Source of the DNA: Mytilus edulis
Lineage: Eukaryota > Mollusca > Bivalvia > Mytilida > Mytilidae
DNA length: 64,000 bases
Direction of reading: 5' to 3'
Assembly (NCBI RefSeq): GCF_963676685.1
Contig: NC_092344.1
Coordinates: 55,574,830-55,638,829 of the forward strand
Position 1 is the first letter of the stretch. Every line of letters begins with the position of its first letter. Position numbers and translations under genes: made by a program. Positions 57,958 through 64,000 of the stretch are shown in pieces. The notes beneath the pieces were generated by a model. It had not been told where the DNA came from. It ran no database searches and saw only the letters and a list, made by a program, of their open reading frames with translations.

Positions 57958-60470
57958 ATCGATTGAAAACTAAAAGTATACTGCAATATACATATAGATT
58001 CTTGCACTGCATCTAATGTGATGAGATATTTATTCTATTCTAAACAGTTAAATTTTCCAATTTAAAAAAGGGGGCTTTCAATTAGTGCTTTTATTATTTA
58101 AGGATGTTCGCTTGTCATCTTTTGGAAATTTTGACAGATGTTTGGAATCCTCTGGGATTATCCATTTGATGCCTTAAAAAAAATTGCCCGTTGACCCCCT
58201 TTTTTCATTTTATAAATGTATAATGATAAGCCATCTGTAAAAGTCTTATAAAAATCTAATTATTTTTTGATAGTTTTTGAGAATTCAAACTTGACAAAGA
58301 TAAAGCTATGAAAAGTCAAGAGAGAATATTTCCCCGCTAGAATGGGGTACAAATAAAGAAAATAGATTGAACATATGTAAATATTTCTATGCTCAAGTCT
58401 TGAAAAATATTTGACTTTAATTGTACAACTCTTTCATTTAAATGTATCCCTTCTCTTTTTGTTCATTCTGCATAGGCTTGACATATTTTCAACTGGACGT
58501 TAAGAAACCAACATTCAATCAATGCACTTTTCAAATTATTAATACTGCTTAAATGCTAACATCGTTTTATGTTGTGTTTGTTGTTACGTTTCAAGTTTCA
58601 AGTTTATTACGATAACCTTTGTGAATACAATGGTATACAGAACAAAATAAAAACATACAACTCACAATATGAAAACATAAAATTTAAATTTCCATTGTTT
58701 ATATGTAATTGAATTTATTATAGGATTTTACAGAACATGATTTCCTAGGAAAATTCGTCTGGGGACATAGATTACTAACATCGGAGTAAATATACTGGTA
58801 AATTCTGTAATATACTAGTAATATTTGTCCGCCGAGACATATTTTCCGGGGACACATTTATCACTTACATAAACACGTTGTTTATATATACATACGTATC
58901 GAGATATTATAATTACTTATACTTTACGAAATAGTGTTCGGAATATGATCATCATAATTTTATCAAAATATCGTAAGTTGAAAGTCTTTTTTTGTAAGTT
59001 CCGATATTTTCGAAGAGAGTTGTCAATTTTGACTTTTTTTTAATATTTTTGCAAATGCTAGGTTTCTGATGACATTTAAAATTCTTTTAGACTGATTAAA
59101 TTTGATGAATTGACTATGCACTACTATGAAATTTTGTGAAATTATGGTATTAATCGTGTCTAGATGTAAAGTACTAATCATAGAGGCTTTAAATCATATT
59201 GTTTTCCAGTAATTTATTACAATAAAAAGAGAGAAAAGATAACAATGAGAACTCAAAATCACAAATTTAAAAGCAAGAATCATACAAAACTGACCTAAAA
59301 GAAAAACAACGTAAAGACAAAAACAAAATATTACACAGAAAACTTAAGATTAAGGAACACAAATCCCAGTATCTGCTCTGGAAGAGTAAGTAGTTTTCTC
59401 CATTTGTGGTCACGTCGTGTTGATCAGTGTTAATAAAGTTGGTGATAAGTCTAATTCGGTCATGTCATAATCGAGTCAAGAGAAGAGATAAGAGTTTTGG
59501 TTAGAAGTGGGACCTCTGGTCAATAAACACGATAATTCGTTTATCTACATATTGAGGAAGGTCGTTAACTGATTGAGTAGGATTGAAAAATCATGCAACA
59601 ATACATATAAAAATATCACAAACATAACGTCAGAATTGATACGCTACCTTGTAAATTTACATAATTTGAAACCACTATCGTCTACTTTCGTAATTTAAAA
59701 CAGTGCTCTACCCACAAGAACGGGTCTCAGAAAACAAATTCCTATATTAAAGCATATAGGTGGAAAAAGTTCTGAGACAAGTGCCTGTGGCTCTTCAATT
59801 AGATCCAAGAAATGTAAAAAACGATCTGAAGACACAAAACAGTGTACCAAACATCATATAGAAAATTAAAACTGTGCAAATGAAGCCTAACAAAAACCGG
59901 GATAATCTCACGTTCTTAAAAAAAACCATATCTTGCTCACAATTTGGCACCCGTCGTATTAAAATTTTGTCATGTCGCATTCTAAAAAAGAGGACAGGAT
60001 TGTTACTACGACTACTGGAACTTGTCTGTGGTCATTTGTGATACAGATATTTGATAACTGTCAACCAATTAATTACGGCGTCTGTGAAACTTACTTTCAT
60101 ACATTTGGTTTGTTATACGGAATAATACTTTGTATTCATAGATTGTTAACTTGAAGAGAAATTATAGTAACCACAAAAATGGTTCAAAAATACATACCAG
60201 TGTTTACGAGGTATTTGATATAAGCCTAACTTGTTTTAGTGTCATTGGTTTGTTAAAGTTAAATGGTATTTGTTTTTGAATTACACATGTCATATGATAT
60301 GAGAAATTAAGACTTAAAAAATTATTAAATTGAACACCCATTTTCAATGCAGATATTAGAATGTATTCAGGACATTCAGAGACAGGTTCATACGACAAAA
60401 ATGTCTATGCTGTGATTATTAATGTGCCTTTACAACCGACAGCTTCGCCTATCGCTGCTGAAACTGCTTA

Positions 60471-60542
60471 GAAGTTAACGTGAAAGGCATCATTAACAAA
60501 CCTATTATTAAATGTGAAGGTTTACTTTGTCGTCAAGTATAA
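60471..60542 (+). pseudogene. Decayed copy of the C-terminal 11-residue repeats
   Basis: The frame from 60471 reads EVNVKGIINKPIIKCEGLLC and then stops. It matches the final two turns of the 405-residue protein (IEVKGIFEKPS and the following turn with GLHC). The frame is closed by a stop shortly upstream, and no other part of the gene was found nearby. It is probably a remnant of a tandem duplicate; an exon of a diverged relative is less likely. Confidence 0.55.
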
Positions 60543-61087
60543 AAAATGTAAATGGTGTATTTAGTTCTTAGCTGGTAGCGTTTCATACTATTATTTTTAT
60601 TACATGATACCATTATTCATTCTGTTTGTTATAGATTTTCTAACCGTAACTATGATAACTTATTGTTGTCGTTTGGCTACTTGAGAGTGTTTCCCTTTTG
60701 AGCAATGTGTAGGTATTCGAAGGTTTTACAACATGTATTCTGATCAAAAGTGCTTAAAATGAAAATGTTTTATTGAATTGAGTCAAAACCAGCAGAGTAA
60801 CAAATCTACTAGGCAGCCCTGACATTATTTTTCTTTATGTGCATTTTAAGAAGATATACACCAGCTTTAAATCTAGCGATCGTAGCATGAGGTTGTTAAA
60901 TTTTCTAAACAAATAGATTTTTCCTAATACAATTTGATATATCAAACTGGCTTAAAACAAATTCCATTTTGTTTCTCGATCGCTCATAGTTTTAAACTGA
61001 ACGCTCACTTTAACTTGTTTTTAAAAGGAACTTAGAAGCATGATCCGTAATTATCCCTTTGAAACAGCTGAAATCTCATATCTCACA

Positions 61088-61195
61088 TACATCAATAAAA
61101 TCATCATGGATACCAGGAATATAATTGTGTACGCCCGACGAGCTTTTCGTCAACAAAGCCTCATCAGTGACGATGTAATACCCGGAAGAGTTATG
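61088..61195 (+). repeat. Dispersed repeat CATCATAGATACCAGG family, copy 4
   Basis: CATCATGGATACCAGGAA ... CTTTTCGTCAACAAAG ... CTCATCAGTGACGATG. Confidence 0.6.
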
Positions 61196-61815
61196 CGGAA
61201 GTTCGACTGAAATCGACACAGCTTACGTTTTACGGTTATAATCACGATCTTTTTGGACGATCTCATTTGTCACTTAAGCGACATTTTTTCGCGGCCTTAG
61301 ATCTTGTAGAGTCACCTGGCGGTTGATGCATGCACAGCAGGATACGTCTACCTTGTCGAAGCACCCTGCTGTGGTACTTTTGGAGATAATTGAGATTCCC
61401 TCAGGTTTTGTATGTAGTCTTGGTGTGTGGCTTCTTAATCGATTTATAAGATATGAACATCGGTAAACAACTGTCGCTTTAATGTATCATTAATTTTCCA
61501 TTCCGCTATTTACATTTGTAGGTTCTGTGCAAAACACAAATAACTTTACAGTTTCAATAACTCTAAATAAAATTGGTTCAAGGTTGCATGATGGTCTATC
61601 AGTTTTAGTCTAAGAAATGGGCTACATGTACGTAAATAAACGGACGCCAGGAGATGACCTTTGCGAAGGAATCATACAAGAAATAGATAGGAGGGTTATG
61701 AATGAAAATGCCACCAATCAAATCTAAACAGTTTTATATACATTCAAGAAACATTTATAATCATAATTTGAAGTAAAAATATACATTGCATGCACATTTT
61801 CAGCAATATAGTGTT

Positions 61816-63935
61816 TTATGGAATTGTGTATGTTATGATATACTCCGGATAACATTTAGCTCGGTCGTAAACTGTAAATTCTCTGCACATTCCTGGCCAC
61901 TCCCCAACTACTGAATCAAACAAGTCGGGGTGATCGGTACATACTCCTATACATCCAGATTTACATGGTGGTCGGGTCAGTTTCTCTATGTTTTGTGGTG
62001 TTGTGTATACGTCACCAAGACAAACTCTCATCAGGAACATTTTACACTGGTCATTACCATCTGAATTTAAACGAAACCAATTTTATTTAAAATGATAATT
62101 GATAGATAATGTTCATGAAGACAGTAATACTGGGGTTTTCTTTTTGATACACATTTCTCCTTGTCAGTGATTTTTTTAACGTAACTATTGACAAAGAAAA
62201 ACATATTTTCAATTCTAGAAAGCGAATTACATTATTTCCTGTCAATGAATTAGGCCAAATTACGATTGTTCGGATGTAAATATAATCTGAAGAATGCTTA
62301 AATGACAGGTAGTTTTTGGCTTCATTTTTTCTTTTGTTGATGAATAACACTTAACTATATGGATATGATTCATCTTAATCATTACTTCATTCTAAACTTT
62401 CAATTTTGTTTTATCACGATAACATTTAGTATGGGGGGAATGTATCCATACCACATTTCATGTTCTAAATGCACACAAACAGAGCATTTTGATGTTTATG
62501 AAATACTACATATCGTGCACAAAGGTTGAAATTTGAAAAACAATCTAGATACCTGTGTAGCCTTTAGAAACATAGGATTCCTCTGCAGAGTAAACCCCAT
62601 TTCCAAGTCGAAGTCTTCCAAAGTTCATTTTTGCCAATCTGTCATCAAACCCTTGCTGTCCAATGATATCGACCAGATTTCTTTTCGTGCCATGAAACAA
62701 ATAAACCTCATTAATTTCTGGATGAAGATATTTCTTTGTGTCATCATCAATGTGCTTCATGCATGCTGCTTCACCACGTGACCCCTTTGTACTTGCCAAT
62801 GGAATACAAGCACCATTAATACTAGCCTTCCGAAACATCCGCTGACATTCATGGACATAATTTTCATACAGTGATATGTTTTCTATTCTTTCTATTGAAA
62901 CGATTGTACACTGTGTTCGTAAAGTTTTCGTAAACGCACTGGAAATGGCTTTTGAAATGTTAAGACCTGGTTGTTTCCTTACAGCTGTATTACCTTTTGC
63001 AGTAGTATTCCATTCCTTTATTGTTTTTGAATTCTTAAAATGTGTCCAGTAGGATGGAGGTTTCGGTTCTTCCAGATATTTGTATTTAAAGTAAGCACGG
63101 GTTCCTTTTGGTGGCACTGTTTGCAATGGTTGTTTATGACCTAAATTACACAAAAACATTACAGCTGCATAATAGTGTTCATTGCCTACAACACTATAAA
63201 AGATAGGAGATGTGAGTATATGTTATTTGATTTACAAAACCATACATAAAATAAACGAGTTAAGGTAAGAACTGGAGGTTATGTTTAAATGTTGATGCTA
63301 AGTCTTCAGATATGATTAACGTAGTATGTACAATTAGATTGGAAACGGAAGTTGTTTTTCCAACTCACTGTTATGTGTTTCCCTCGCTGTTAGTTTGTAA
63401 CCTGTATTTGTTTTCTCTCAATCAATGTATAACTTTTAAACACCGGTATACAACTGTTGCATTCATTTCCCATATAGACATCTCAACTCCATGTTAACTC
63501 AATTTAAAAGGATTACATATTCAGTTGTCCATTGAAAGGTAGTCTAAAGTCAAATTATAACTTCATATGCAGTTTCCCTGTGCATTTTTTATTAATCGAT
63601 TTAAAAAAATACCAGGCCCTGTAGTAATGATAATATCGAGCACAACTATCATACTCAGACTCAGAAATCAACCAATCAAAATACTGAAAGTCTAGACTTG
63701 GTGTTTCAAGCACAAGTTGTGTACTCCGCGTACTGTGTTAGCCTAGGTTTAATGACAGAGAACCCAGTTTTGGTTCGCCAAACTAATTTCTATATCATTA
63801 TTTAAGAAGTAAACTTCTTATGAAAACTAGTTTTCACAGCTGATTATTTTGCTTCAGTTTTAAATGTTACTAATTCATGATGCAATTACCTTCATTTGGA
63901 TTTCCACTTTGAGGAGTACAGCTTTTTATATACGC
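61816..63935 (-). CDS. PARP-family ADP-ribosyltransferase, C-terminal part (5' end beyond window)
   Basis: Three minus-strand exons: 63935-63890 (46 nt), 63140-62553 (588 nt) and 62060-61816 (TAA). They join in frame at AG/GT borders. The central exon starts with a region ahead of the catalytic domain and then enters it. VYLFHGT supplies the NAD-binding His, GNGVYSAEESYVSKGYT the Tyr, and CREFTVYDRAKCYPEYII the third residue, a Glu aligned with that of poly-ADP-ribosylating PARPs. RVCLGDVY and the short cysteine-rich insert KSGCIGVC lie between. The triad H-Y-E predicts an active transferase, possibly poly-ADP-ribosylating. The N-terminal targeting domains are off the window, so the subfamily is open; tankyrase- or PARP14-like proteins are candidates. 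The 46-nt exon is less certain than the other two. Confidence 0.85.
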
Positions 63936-64000
63936 CTGAATTATTAATGAATTATAAAAATTTATTAATCTACAACATATATACATCATATACACAGGTC

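Larger units (their letters stand above)
57485..61815. other. Intergenic stretch between the 405-residue protein gene and the PARP gene
   Basis: Contains the decayed repeat copy at 60471-60542, a possible LINE-type 3' end at about 58590-58680 (GTTTCAAGTTTCAAGTTTA with an A-rich stretch), and dispersed-repeat fragments at 61088-61195 and 61410-61480. No other gene was seen. Confidence 0.5.

Overview
This window looks like nuclear DNA of a bivalve mollusc, probably a mussel of the Mytilus group. The evidence is AT-rich sequence, genes broken into short exons with GT..AG introns, a high load of foldback and terminal-inverted-repeat elements, tRNA-derived SINEs, and several dispersed repeat families of a kind I associate with mussel genomes. 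The species call is inference. No bacterial or organellar genes, rRNA genes or CRISPR arrays were seen.

Layout. Two tandem paralogues of a secreted sialate O-acetylesterase (SIAE, SGNH-type esterase) lie on the minus strand. Copy 2 (38974-53581) is complete: nine exons, 509 residues. Copy 1 (3433-16684) shows its first six exons, each exactly as long as its counterpart in copy 2; the last three exons must lie beyond the left edge. Intron 2 of copy 1 holds a tyrosine-recombinase (DIRS-order, Ngaro/PAT-like) retrotransposon of 4958 bp (10330-15287). It has complete split direct repeats, a Gag-RT-RNase H ORF and a tyrosine recombinase ORF, all apparently intact. Copy 2 lacks this insertion.

Between the two SIAE genes (16.7-38.9 kb) are two very large adjacent palindromes. 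One has perfect 197-bp arms; the other has 662-bp arms built from four copies of a tRNA-derived SINE-like unit. A minus-strand gene for a single-pass membrane protein of unknown function (22536-30065, 5' end not found) follows, then a long repeat-filled intergenic stretch.

Right of SIAE copy 2 is a plus-strand gene (55803-57484) with a TATA box, an initiator, a tiny non-coding first exon and a single-exon CDS of 405 residues. The C-terminal third of this protein is a strict 11-residue repeat with a glycine at one fixed position of every turn, probably a beta-solenoid. I cannot place it in a known family. A decayed copy of its C-terminal repeats lies at 60471-60542. At the right edge is the 3' part of a minus-strand PARP-family ADP-ribosyltransferase gene (61816-63935) with an apparent H-Y-E triad.

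The rest is introns and intergenic DNA made of repeats: a frameshifted, 5'-truncated LINE, at least six foldback or TIR elements, minisatellites (one of about 700 bp in SIAE copy 2) and microsatellites. The most interesting items are the 11-residue repeat protein, the double palindrome and the intact DIRS-type element with its paralogous unoccupied intron.
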